Shown one piece after another: positions 1 to 6,235 of a stretch of DNA of 7,040 nucleotides. The DNA comes from Parvularculaceae bacterium UBA4496 (lineage in GTDB: Bacteria > Pseudomonadota > Alphaproteobacteria > Caulobacterales > Parvularculaceae). Each line of letters starts with the position of its first letter. Within the stretch, counting starts at the first letter, position 1. The translations under genes and the position numbers were made by a program. The DNA lies in contig DGNI01000047.1 in assembly GCA_002388885.1 (NCBI GenBank), forward strand, positions 21,301 through 28,340, in the 5' to 3' direction. The notes below the pieces were generated by a model. The model saw nothing but the letters and a program-made list of their open reading frames with translations. It searched no databases and was not told where the DNA came from.

Positions 1-566
1 GTGGCCTGACCAGCTGAGAATACGCAGATGCATTGCTCGGTGACTGGTCGCACCGCATTGACCGCTGATAGAGCCACAGGCCCCGCTTCACCGGCGACCA
101 AAACGCGCAATGGCGTCTGCGGTGCTGCAATGGGCGGGAATTCGGCCAAACGGCTTAGAGTGGCGAGACTCTTTAATCGTTCACCCGACTCCTCCGCTAT
201 GTTTCTGAGGCGAAGAATGTGACGGCACCTAGCGATCAGCGCGTCAGGTTTCTCACCGATGGCTACAAGCTCGCCATAGCGGCGCAACACTTTCCGGGCT
301 GGAGCGTCGAGATAGGGATCGATGACGATAACAACAGAAGATTCCGGCGATTTGCGCCTAAGGAGGTTAGCGATTGCTTGCGCCTTTTTACCGGAAACGA
401 TTTTGCCGCGAAGATCGATTAGACCGATATCAGCGCCGGATGCGTTCTCCTGAGCAATGAGTGCGTAACCGGCTTCCGCGAAATTCTTGGTTAACGCAAC
501 ACGACCCTTTTCGCCGCCCACATAAACAATACGCGCTTTCGGCGTCGCGTTGGTTAGCTCTTGCAT
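1..566 (-). CDS. Receiver-domain signalling protein, N-terminal part (PleD/PopA-like layout; runs off left edge)
   Basis: The minus strand is open without a stop from an ATG at 566 to the window edge, giving 188 codons of an incomplete protein. Residues about 11-122 fold like a response-regulator receiver. Strand 1 is ARIVYVGG (11-18), strand 3 is IGLIDLRG with D51 at the phospho-acceptor position, and K106-P107 matches the conserved lysine-proline. The usual acidic pair after strand 1 is replaced by G17-G18, and the Ser/Thr after strand 4 appears to be lost, so metal-dependent phosphorylation is doubtful. A linker follows, then LRVLVAGEAG at about 155-164 begins what looks like a second degenerate receiver. 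Spacing and linker style resemble Caulobacter PleD and PopA (REC-REC-GGDEF), which suggests a c-di-GMP protein, but any GGDEF domain would lie outside the window. The gene starts 37 nt after the upstream peptidase gene on the same strand, so co-transcription is likely. The ribosome-binding site is only a weak GGATGGG just upstream. Coding status is solid; the family assignment is moderate. Confidence 0.65.
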   Translation of the reverse strand, partial: MQELTNATPKARIVYVGGEKGRVALTKNFAEAGYALIAQENASGADIGLIDLRGKIVSGKKAQAIANLLRRKSPESSVVIVIDPYLDAPARKVLRRYGELVAIGEKPDALIARCRHILRLRNIAEESGERLKSLATLSRLAEFPPIAAPQTPLRVLVAGEAGPVALSAVNAVRPVTEQCICVFSAGQA

Positions 567-603
567 GAACCCATCCGGCAGGCGGCTTATCCGCTCTTTA
601 TTA

Positions 604-2361
604 TCAACGCGGCGAACGCGTCGGGGGTAGTTTATTCAAAATGCGGGCCGATGGAAGGTCTTCGCCGTCTGGTTGTGACGGCGCTTCCTGTTTCATCGAG
701 GCAGTTATCAGGGGTTTATTCGAAAGACAGATATCCTCTTCGCCTACAGCCTGGAAAATGCCGTTGGCGGCGCGTTCCTGATAACAGGGAAGGGCCGCAA
801 GAAACTCCTGCGGTTTGTTATGCGGGCCAGCCTCACGATAAAGCTGCGCCGTGCTGACTCCTACATACCGCCAATGCCATGGCTCATAACTGTCTTCACC
901 CGGCAGATAATTGTTGTTGGGCGGGTACGACAGAATGAACCCGAACCGATAGGCATTTTCTTCAAAACACTGAAAACTGCGATCGCTCTGGCGCATGAAG
1001 CGGTCGTTAACATTGATGTCAGCCGCGAGACCGGTTTGATGTTCGGACATGCCTGGAGGTGTCACAGTTCCTCGATCGAGGTTTCGCTCGTAAAGTACAC
1101 GCTGCGTTGAGTAAGACCGATAGCCGGAGCGAAGCGACACGCGCTCGCCTGATTCAGAACGACAAAGGGAAATCAATTGCGCCAGCCGCGCAGGCAGGTT
1201 CGCCTCTCGAGGATCGGCGTTTTCATCGGCCGCAAGCCGCAATTTCATTTCATCAATGTTTGGCGATTTACTTGTCGGAATCGAAAATTCCGCGGCTGAG
1301 ACGAGATCGCCAGGCGCGTAACCGGCTTCTAATAGAAAATGTTGTGACACTGGACGGTTAATATCTTCACGGCGATCTCGTTCCCTGTTAGCGGCGTATC
1401 GCTGCGCGCCAAATGCGTCACGGAAAAGACGGCGCATGTGTTCCTGCAGCGCCTGTGCTTCTGTTAGTCTGCCCTGTTTCTCATAAACGCCGGTGAGAAG
1501 TTTAATATAGAGGCTGAGGTCTGGGCTGTTCGCGCCCTTGACATCTTCCTGCGCGTGGAAGGCGTCGAGATAAAGTTTTTCAGCGTCATCAAGCCGGCCC
1601 ATATTTGTATAGACGGGGCCAAGGACCAGCGTTAGCTGCACTGTTTCCTGATGGTCTGCGCCGAGCAGTTTTGTGCGGATATGATAGGCGGACGACAACA
1701 ACCCGGCTGCTGCATAAGCGCCATCGTCACGCATGGCGAAGAAAGCACCAATTGATGACATGTTTTTCGCTGCAGCAAGTTGTGTTTCGCGCGAGCCGCT
1801 AGTTGGGTCATATGGCCGTGCATAATTGAAGGCCTCTGAAAATAATTGTCCGGCTTTGCCGACTCGACCGGCATAAAAAGCGCTTAACGCTTCGGGATCT
1901 TCGCCAGCGCCACGTGCGGCGTCATCCCCTGCAAGCTCGAGGAAGGAAGCATAGATTGCTACCGCTGTTTCTATATCGTGCGAAAGCAGTGAGGCGCGCG
2001 CAAGCTTATCTTCGTAATCTGCACGTTTGCGTTTCGTTAGAGTGCTAGATGATTTGGTCGCCAGTGCATCACTATAAAGTGTGGCGGCGCGCTCAAAATT
2101 CCTTCGGGCAAGCTGCGCATCCGCTACCTGCAGTATCATAGGAGCGAGGTCTTCGTTTGTTTCTCCTTCCTTGGCCCGCAACCGCAACGCTCTTTCGCCA
2201 TGACCGGCCGCACGCCGTTCTGCATGGTGCGCGATCAGCCAGTCAAAACGGGCCTGCGCCGCCGCGGGATCAACCCGCACGGCGACGTTGAAATACGTGG
2301 AATACGTAACCGCCAGCAGCAAAAACGCCCCGGCAAGATAAATCGGCGAACGCAACGCCAT
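604..2361 (-). CDS. Membrane-anchored TPR protein with C-terminal VanY-type (M15B) D-Ala-D-Ala carboxypeptidase domain
   Basis: This is probably a periplasmic peptidoglycan peptidase. I prefer the ATG at 2361 (585 aa), preceded by AAGGGG; a GTG at 2415 would add 18 residues but has a poor ribosome-binding site. Residue numbers here count from the GTG. A hydrophobic segment at 24-43 is a signal anchor or uncleaved signal. TPR-like helices lie at about 90-165 and, most clearly, 245-335 (GRLDDAEKLYLDAF and GRLTEAQALQEHM). The catalytic domain spans about 405-550. It carries SEHQTGLAADI (457-467), giving zinc ligands H459 and D466, and EPWHW (511-515), giving catalytic E511 and zinc ligand H514. 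These are the hallmark motifs of VanY/DacB-like M15B enzymes, which trim the terminal D-Ala of stem peptides. All four cysteines (418, 483, 544, 563) lie in or just after the catalytic domain, consistent with disulfides in an exported domain. The tail after about 560 is low-complexity. It is the first gene of a probable unit with the receiver protein downstream. The substrate is inferred from the family. Confidence 0.88.
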   Translation of the reverse strand: MALRSPIYLAGAFLLLAVTYSTYFNVAVRVDPAAAQARFDWLIAHHAERRAAGHGERALRLRAKEGETNEDLAPMILQVADAQLARRNFERAATLYSDALATKSSSTLTKRKRADYEDKLARASLLSHDIETAVAIYASFLELAGDDAARGAGEDPEALSAFYAGRVGKAGQLFSEAFNYARPYDPTSGSRETQLAAAKNMSSIGAFFAMRDDGAYAAAGLLSSAYHIRTKLLGADHQETVQLTLVLGPVYTNMGRLDDAEKLYLDAFHAQEDVKGANSPDLSLYIKLLTGVYEKQGRLTEAQALQEHMRRLFRDAFGAQRYAANRERDRREDINRPVSQHFLLEAGYAPGDLVSAAEFSIPTSKSPNIDEMKLRLAADENADPREANLPARLAQLISLCRSESGERVSLRSGYRSYSTQRVLYERNLDRGTVTPPGMSEHQTGLAADINVNDRFMRQSDRSFQCFEENAYRFGFILSYPPNNNYLPGEDSYEPWHWRYVGVSTAQLYREAGPHNKPQEFLAALPCYQERAANGIFQAVGEEDICLSNKPLITASMKQEAPSQPDGEDLPSARILNKLPPTRSPR

Positions 2362-2534
2362 CGCCCCTTGAATACCCCTCTTGGCCCCGAAGTTTACTGG
2401 CGGTGACTTTATCACCCGTTTTCGACGTATGCGAGCCTCATCAACGGATTTTTGGGGTTTGAGTAGCCTATCCAGACGGATTTCGCTAAGGCGACGGCCA
2501 AGATTAACCGAATTCGTCGCTGAGGCAGGATAGC

Positions 2535-3284
2535 ATGAAGGGCGCTGGGAGACGGCGTATCTATCTGATGCGCCACGGACATGTGGACTATTTTGCGCCT
2601 GAGCTCACCGATCCGCGGATGGTGACGTTAACCGACGAGGGCCGGGAGCAAGCCGCCGCCGCTGGCGAGGCGCTCCGCCACGCAAAATTCGATATCGCCG
2701 TCTATTCCGGTCTGCCGCGAACCCGCGAAACGGCTGAGATTGTTCTCGGATCTAACGACAACCCGCCTTCGCTTGTCGCCCACGAAGGACTTGAAGAAGT
2801 CAAAAGCGGTTGGATTAAGGCCGCAACGCGCGAGGAACTAGCGGCGATACTGGCCTATAGTTTTGAAGGCGCTGAGGCGCCGGATGCTAGGTTTCTTCCA
2901 GACGGAGAGACATTTGTAAGCGCCGAGGCGCGTATTACCGCAGCTATTGAAGAGCTTGTTTTTGATAAGGAATGGCGCTCCGCGTTGTTTGTCGCGCATG
3001 AGGGAGTGAACCGCATTGCGCTCGGTTGGGCTTGCGGCGGCGGACTGGCGACGATTTCAGCATTTGAACAGGATTTGTGCTGCATCAATATCATCGACAT
3101 TGATGTCACGCCCGCTGAATTTGGCGACGGGCTCCAAATCGAGCGTGCCGCTATAAAAGCCCTTAACGTGACCGCGCATGACTATGTCAAAAAAGGGCTT
3201 TCGCGCTCCAGCCTTGAACACCTCTTTGACGTAGATTTCGGAGGCTTGAGGCCCAGAAACCCTCCTTCCGTCAGCAAAATGTGA
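2535..3284 (+). CDS. Histidine phosphatase family protein (phosphoglycerate mutase-like)
   Basis: This 249-residue protein belongs to the branch-1 histidine phosphatase superfamily. The nucleophile motif is LMRHGH, with R13 and H14. YSGLPRTRETAE (57-68) supplies the second phosphate-binding arginine, R62. LEEVKSGW (86-93) holds the acidic residue expected as proton donor (E87 or E88), and LFVAHEGVNR (151-160) holds the second catalytic histidine, H155. The full catalytic set is therefore present. The family includes cofactor-dependent phosphoglycerate mutases, SixA-like and cobalamin-pathway phosphatases and many general phosphatases. Nothing here fixes the substrate, and the sequence lacks the extra insertions typical of true dPGM glycolytic enzymes. 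No signal peptide is seen, so it should be cytoplasmic. The ATG at 2535 is preceded by GAGG and AGGA (2522-2530). It is transcribed divergently from the peptidase gene, with about 175 bp between the two starts. The C-terminal 40 residues beyond the core fold are not recognised. Confidence 0.9.
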   Translation: MKGAGRRRIYLMRHGHVDYFAPELTDPRMVTLTDEGREQAAAAGEALRHAKFDIAVYSGLPRTRETAEIVLGSNDNPPSLVAHEGLEEVKSGWIKAATREELAAILAYSFEGAEAPDARFLPDGETFVSAEARITAAIEELVFDKEWRSALFVAHEGVNRIALGWACGGGLATISAFEQDLCCINIIDIDVTPAEFGDGLQIERAAIKALNVTAHDYVKKGLSRSSLEHLFDVDFGGLRPRNPPSVSKM

Positions 3285-3359
3285 GAAATTCAGCCCCTGA
3301 AGGCGCCTTAATCCTTTCGTGTTTTTGTGGTTAACTCAAGGTTTGGGGAAATCCTTTCG

Positions 3360-3365
3360 AGGGAG
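3360..3365 (+). promoter_or_regulatory. Ribosome-binding site deciding the start of the membrane-protein gene
   Basis: AGGGAG lies 7 nt before the ATG at 3373, an ideal spacing. The longer in-frame alternative, a GTG at 3319, has no purine-rich site before it. This supports the shorter 284-residue product. Confidence 0.7.
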
Positions 3366-3372
3366 AAGTACG

Positions 3373-4227
3373 ATGCCGTATGGGGTAAAGCGCGGGGTAA
3401 AGACACCGGGAAATTTCACGATGGGCGACATGGCCGGTCTGGCGCTGTCAGGTTCAGCCGGGATTATCGCAGCGCTTGTGACGGACTATCAGCAGTCGGG
3501 CGAAGCATCGGCCCTCTATACGATCAATCAGTGGGTCGTTCAGCTCGGTTCGATTTTCGGGTTCACAGACATTCCCCTGTGGATGGTCGTGATAGGCATG
3601 ACGATGGTTGGCGCGGGTTCAGTCTTTTATTTTCAGCCGATCACGCGTCAGGGCGCGTTTGCGCAGGGCTTTGGATTGCTCGCGGTGCTGATGACAGCCG
3701 TGCCGTCTAATTTGGCGGGCGGACTTCAGGGCATCACCGACACGCTGCCGGGGTTGGAGCCAGCTTCGGATAGCCGTGAAGCCTCCGCGCAGGGTCGAAT
3801 TATCAATGCGAACTATTCTACTTCCGCGGAGGTGAGGCTCATACAGGATCGTTCCGGTCCGTCGAAATATGACGTGCATTTGACGATCACGTTTCCAGAA
3901 GGTCTGCCGGAAGAGGTCAGCACATTGATCCGCCGCGGTTCGTTACGCGGCCGCCTGCACAACGAGGACACCAATCAGACATGGGACTTGTTCAAATCTT
4001 CGGGCGGGACGGTGCGACAGGACGGAAATTCCCTCGTAATTCATGCCGGAGTGCCGGCGCGCTCCCAGGAAGCGCAGCTATGGGTGCGCGTTGAGGCGCA
4101 AGGCTACGCCATTCTCGTTGAGTCCTATCGCGCATCGATGAACAGCACAGTCGACTGGGATATTGTGATGGATCCTTCGAGCACGCCATTATTTGTTCAA
4201 AGGCTCGGCAAGAGTTACTGGTTTTAA
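3373..4227 (+). CDS. Membrane protein of unknown family with a C-terminal soluble beta-rich domain
   Basis: I do not recognise this 284-residue protein. The ATG at 3373 is chosen for its strong AGGGAG site; an upstream GTG would add 18 residues without support. The N-terminal half has three hydrophobic stretches, roughly 20-37 (AGLALSGSAGIIAALV), 67-86 (IPLWMVVIGMTMVGAGSVFY) and 94-116, separated by short polar loops. After about residue 120 the chain becomes soluble. Residues about 141-260 alternate hydrophobic and polar positions, as in beta strands (for example VRLIQDR, YDVHLTITFP, LVIHAG, AQLWVRVEA), suggesting an immunoglobulin-like or other sandwich domain. With three membrane spans, the tail would sit on the opposite side of the membrane from the N-terminus, but topology is not certain. 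It follows the phosphatase gene by 88 bp on the same strand, so a shared or separate promoter is possible. Its stop codon overlaps that of the convergent sigma factor gene. No catalytic motif is visible. Confidence 0.8.
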   Translation: MPYGVKRGVKTPGNFTMGDMAGLALSGSAGIIAALVTDYQQSGEASALYTINQWVVQLGSIFGFTDIPLWMVVIGMTMVGAGSVFYFQPITRQGAFAQGFGLLAVLMTAVPSNLAGGLQGITDTLPGLEPASDSREASAQGRIINANYSTSAEVRLIQDRSGPSKYDVHLTITFPEGLPEEVSTLIRRGSLRGRLHNEDTNQTWDLFKSSGGTVRQDGNSLVIHAGVPARSQEAQLWVRVEAQGYAILVESYRASMNSTVDWDIVMDPSSTPLFVQRLGKSYWF

Positions 4228-5447
4228 AGCGCCTTCTTTTTATGGTGCAGGAACGCCCTGACGGAAATGTCGGAGGCAAGCCCAATGGCGCGTTCATAAG
4301 CGCCGCGCGCCTCCTCATTGCGATTTAACGTGCCTAGTATATGTGCGCGCACAGCCCAATATGGCTGATAAGAAGAGACAGCATGGTCATTGATACCATC
4401 AAGAAGTGTAAGGGCGTCCTCGTCTCGACCGCCATTTGACAGCGCTGCTGCGAAACCGGTTTGTGCGCCAAGTGTAGGGGCTAGTTCAATCAATCGCTGA
4501 TAGAGCAGGATCACGTCTTCCGTGACGTCACGATCTTGCAATCTCGAGGCCGCATGGGCGGATTGTATCGCCGCCTCGATCTGAAAGCGTCCCGGTTTGT
4601 CCAACCTCCATGCTTTCGCGAGCGCTTCCTCAGCTTTTGCTATCAGGGTTTTGTCCCATGCGCGGGTGTCCTGATCCTTCAGAGATACATATGCGCCATC
4701 GTCGCGGCGCGCGTTGCGCCTCGCCTCAGCATGCAGCATCAGCGACAGTAGTCCCCATGCTTCAGCCTCGTCTGGCGATAGAGTCGTCAGGAGCTTTGCA
4801 AGGAAAATGGCTTCAAGTGTAAGGCCGCCCGCACTGTCTTCGGCGCCGTCGAAATCGTTCCATCCCGTTCCAAACGCGGCATAGATTGCGTCGAGGACTG
4901 CAGACAGCCTTTCCGGTAAAACATCCAGCGAAGGCGCCGTAAACGGAATGTTGGCTTCCTTGATTTTCCGTTTGGCGCGAACAAGTCGGGCGCTCATTGC
5001 CTTAGGCGAGATAAGAAAAGCGGATGCAATGCGCGCCGCGTCAAGGCCGAGCACCGTCTGTAGTATCAGTGGCGTTCGTACACTGGGTTCTATCGCTGGG
5101 TGTGCGCAGATCAGCATCAACTTAAGACGTTCATCCGGAAACTGCGATTCCGAGTTTGCCTCGGATTCCGCCTCTTCCGCTGCAAGCAGCACCGCGGAAT
5201 GGGCGTCCGACCGGGTTTTCTGTTTACGCGCGTGGTCGATCAGCTTTCGCCGTGCGGTGGTGATGATCCACGCCTCCGGGGACTTCGGCGCGCCTTTTTC
5301 GGGCCAGTGTTCCAGGGCCGCGCGAAAAGCATCGGCAAGGGCGTCTTCGGCTGCAGCGACGTCGCCGGTGCGCGCAGAGAGCCACGCCAGCAAACGACCG
5401 TAGGACTCGCGAGCGGTCTGTTCGGCAATCGCCCACGCGCCGCTCAT
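4224..5447 (-). CDS. ECF42-type RNA polymerase sigma factor with C-terminal TPR-like regulatory extension
   Basis: This 407-residue protein is about twice the length of a simple ECF sigma factor and matches the ECF42 group in size and order. Region sigma-2 covers about 10-78, with AAEDALADAFRAALEHWP for core binding and PEAWIITTARRKLIDHAR for -10 recognition. Region sigma-4 covers about 105-165, introduced by the group-typical DERLKLMLICAHPAI (105-119) and ending in a helix-turn-helix with SPKAMSARLVRAKRKI. Residues about 178-285 form the DUF6596-like segment (WGLLSLMLHAEARR, LKDQDTRAW). From about 286 the GRFQIEAAIQSAHA motif and TPR-like helices run to the end (NEEARGAYERAIGL). In ECF42 proteins this extension is reported to be needed for activity and takes the place of an anti-sigma factor; none is encoded nearby. 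The ATG lies 3 nt after the stop of the second DGPF gene and has no recognisable Shine-Dalgarno, so translation is probably coupled. It is the last gene of the operon. The inducing signal is unknown. Confidence 0.92.
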   Translation of the reverse strand: MSGAWAIAEQTARESYGRLLAWLSARTGDVAAAEDALADAFRAALEHWPEKGAPKSPEAWIITTARRKLIDHARKQKTRSDAHSAVLLAAEEAESEANSESQFPDERLKLMLICAHPAIEPSVRTPLILQTVLGLDAARIASAFLISPKAMSARLVRAKRKIKEANIPFTAPSLDVLPERLSAVLDAIYAAFGTGWNDFDGAEDSAGGLTLEAIFLAKLLTTLSPDEAEAWGLLSLMLHAEARRNARRDDGAYVSLKDQDTRAWDKTLIAKAEEALAKAWRLDKPGRFQIEAAIQSAHAASRLQDRDVTEDVILLYQRLIELAPTLGAQTGFAAALSNGGRDEDALTLLDGINDHAVSSYQPYWAVRAHILGTLNRNEEARGAYERAIGLASDISVRAFLHHKKKAL

Positions 5448-5450
5448 GAT

Positions 5451-5789
5451 TTATTCGCCGATATTCCAGACCGGGCGCACTTCCACATGGCCGATGCTGG
5501 CGCAGGGGCAACGCGCCGCCCAGTCGAGCGCTTCGTCGAGGTTTTTCGCGTCGATCATGTAATAGCCGCCAAGCTGTTCTTTGCCGTCGGCGAACGGCCC
5601 GTCCTCAACTTGCCGACCGACGCGCTTCGCATCTCGCGAGTGAACCAACGGCGCCCCGGCGATATAGGCGCCGGACTTTCTGAGCGCGTCCGAATAAGCG
5701 AAGTAAGAACCGAAGATTTCGTTGCGCTGATCTTCGGGCATGGAGTCCCAGGCGTTTTCGTCATCATAAAGAAGGAAAAGATACTTCAT
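5451..5789 (-). CDS. YciI-like DGPF-domain protein, second copy in the sigma factor operon
   Basis: This 112-residue protein is a complete member of the YciI/DGPF family, which has a small ferredoxin-like alpha-beta fold. It opens with the typical first strand MKYLFLLYDDE. The family motif is VEDGPFADGKEQLGGYYMID (61-80), with DGPF at 63-66, followed by the helix NLDEALDWAARCP and the closing strand VEVRPV (102-107). The segment before DGPF (VHSRDAKRVGRQ) lacks the usual threonine-valine-arginine strand pattern and is somewhat divergent. Such proteins are the conserved neighbours of ECF42 sigma factors, and their biochemical role is unknown. Its ATG shares one base with the TAA of the first DGPF gene (TAATG), and GGGAG (5797-5801) sits 7 nt before the start. 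The sigma gene begins 3 nt downstream. Co-expression within one transcript is therefore near certain. Confidence 0.93.
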   Translation of the reverse strand: MKYLFLLYDDENAWDSMPEDQRNEIFGSYFAYSDALRKSGAYIAGAPLVHSRDAKRVGRQVEDGPFADGKEQLGGYYMIDAKNLDEALDWAARCPCASIGHVEVRPVWNIGE

Positions 5790-6151
5790 TATTCTTCTCC
5801 CTCAATTTCCATAACGGGACGGACATCGACAAAGCCTTTTTTCGCCGCCGGGCACTTCGCCGCCCACTGCGCCGCTGCATCAATATTCGGCGCTTCAATA
5901 ATAAAAAATCCGCCAAGCTGTTCTTTTGCATCCGGGAAGGGACCGTCTTCGACTTTTCGCTTACCATCCCGAACGGATACGACAGTGGCTGAAGCCGGCG
6001 GCTCAAGCGCCGCGCCGTCGAGAAAAATGCCTTCCTTGGTGAGACTGTCGCCAAAGGCGTACCATTCTCCCATATAGCCGTCGAATTTTTCCTTGTTGTC
6101 TCGTAGGGCGAAGTCTTGCGGCGCTTCATTCGCCAGCAACATCACTTTCAT
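5789..6151 (-). CDS. YciI-like DGPF-domain protein, first copy in the sigma factor operon
   Basis: This 120-residue protein is the first gene of the operon. It begins with MKVMLLANE. The key region is RDGKRKVEDGPFPDAKEQLG (61-80), with DGPF at 69-72, preceded by the expected TVVSVRDG strand. It ends with NIDAAAQWAAKCPAAKKG and the strand VDVRPVMEI (108-116), all as in DGPF proteins. It shares the VEDGPF-x-D/G-x-KEQLGG core and the C-terminal pattern with the second copy but differs strongly in the N-terminal half, so the two are diverged paralogues rather than a recent duplication. The start is secured by AGGAGT (6158-6163) 6 nt before the ATG. A match to the ECF42 target promoter lies 47 nt upstream. 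The family function is unknown; proposed links to stress or antibiotic response are inference only. Confidence 0.93.
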   Translation of the reverse strand: MKVMLLANEAPQDFALRDNKEKFDGYMGEWYAFGDSLTKEGIFLDGAALEPPASATVVSVRDGKRKVEDGPFPDAKEQLGGFFIIEAPNIDAAAQWAAKCPAAKKGFVDVRPVMEIEGEE

Positions 6152-6157
6152 GGTCGC

Positions 6158-6163
6158 ACTCCT
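6158..6163 (-). promoter_or_regulatory. Strong ribosome-binding site of the DGPF-sigma operon
   Basis: AGGAGT on the minus strand, 6 nt before the ATG at 6151. It is a better match than those of the other genes in the operon, which fits the DGPF protein being made in larger amounts than the sigma factor. Confidence 0.75.
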
Positions 6164-6197
6164 GTTTGGCGCACTTTAGGCGCTTTGATACCGCATA

Positions 6198-6224
6198 GAC
6201 GCGTGAAGCCGAACAATTTCGACA
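6198..6224 (-). promoter_or_regulatory. Predicted ECF42-dependent promoter of the DGPF-DGPF-sigma operon
   Basis: On the minus strand, TGTCGA (6224-6219) is followed after exactly 17 nt by CGTC (6201-6198). The consensus reported for ECF42 targets in Streptomyces venezuelae is, as I recall, TGTCGA at -35 and CG[A/T]C at -10, so both elements match fully. Transcription would start near 6190, giving a leader of about 40 nt that contains the AGGAGT ribosome-binding site. The site lies in the short gap between the oxygenase stop (6236) and the operon start (6151), as expected for an autoregulated ECF operon. The sequence match is direct; use by this sigma factor is inferred. Confidence 0.7.
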
Positions 6225-6235
6225 AAGCTCGCTAT

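Noticed and set aside
28..422. Two short plus-strand open frames near the left edge
   Set aside because: The minus strand here encodes a continuous receiver-domain protein with recognisable residues, so these are opposite-strand shadows.
2362..2534. Promoters in the divergent gap between the peptidase and phosphatase genes
   Set aside because: Promoters must exist here, but no pair of -35 and -10 elements with good match and spacing stood out on either strand.
3300..3309. Perfect palindrome AAGGCGCCTT after the phosphatase gene, as a terminator
   Set aside because: It has no loop and no following run of T, so it cannot form an intrinsic terminator hairpin; a protein site is possible but unsupported.
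3319..3372. GTG start adding 18 residues to the membrane protein
   Set aside because: It has no ribosome-binding site, while the ATG at 3373 has AGGGAG at ideal spacing.
5826..5831. Second TGTCGA on the minus strand
   Set aside because: It is inside the first DGPF gene near its 3' end, and the bases 17 nt downstream read AAAT rather than CG[A/T]C.
5100..6077. Long plus-strand open frame of 325 codons opposite the sigma and DGPF genes
   Set aside because: It lies antisense to three well-recognised genes, its product shows no known fold, and it is arginine-, alanine- and phenylalanine-rich in the way of a GC-driven shadow frame.
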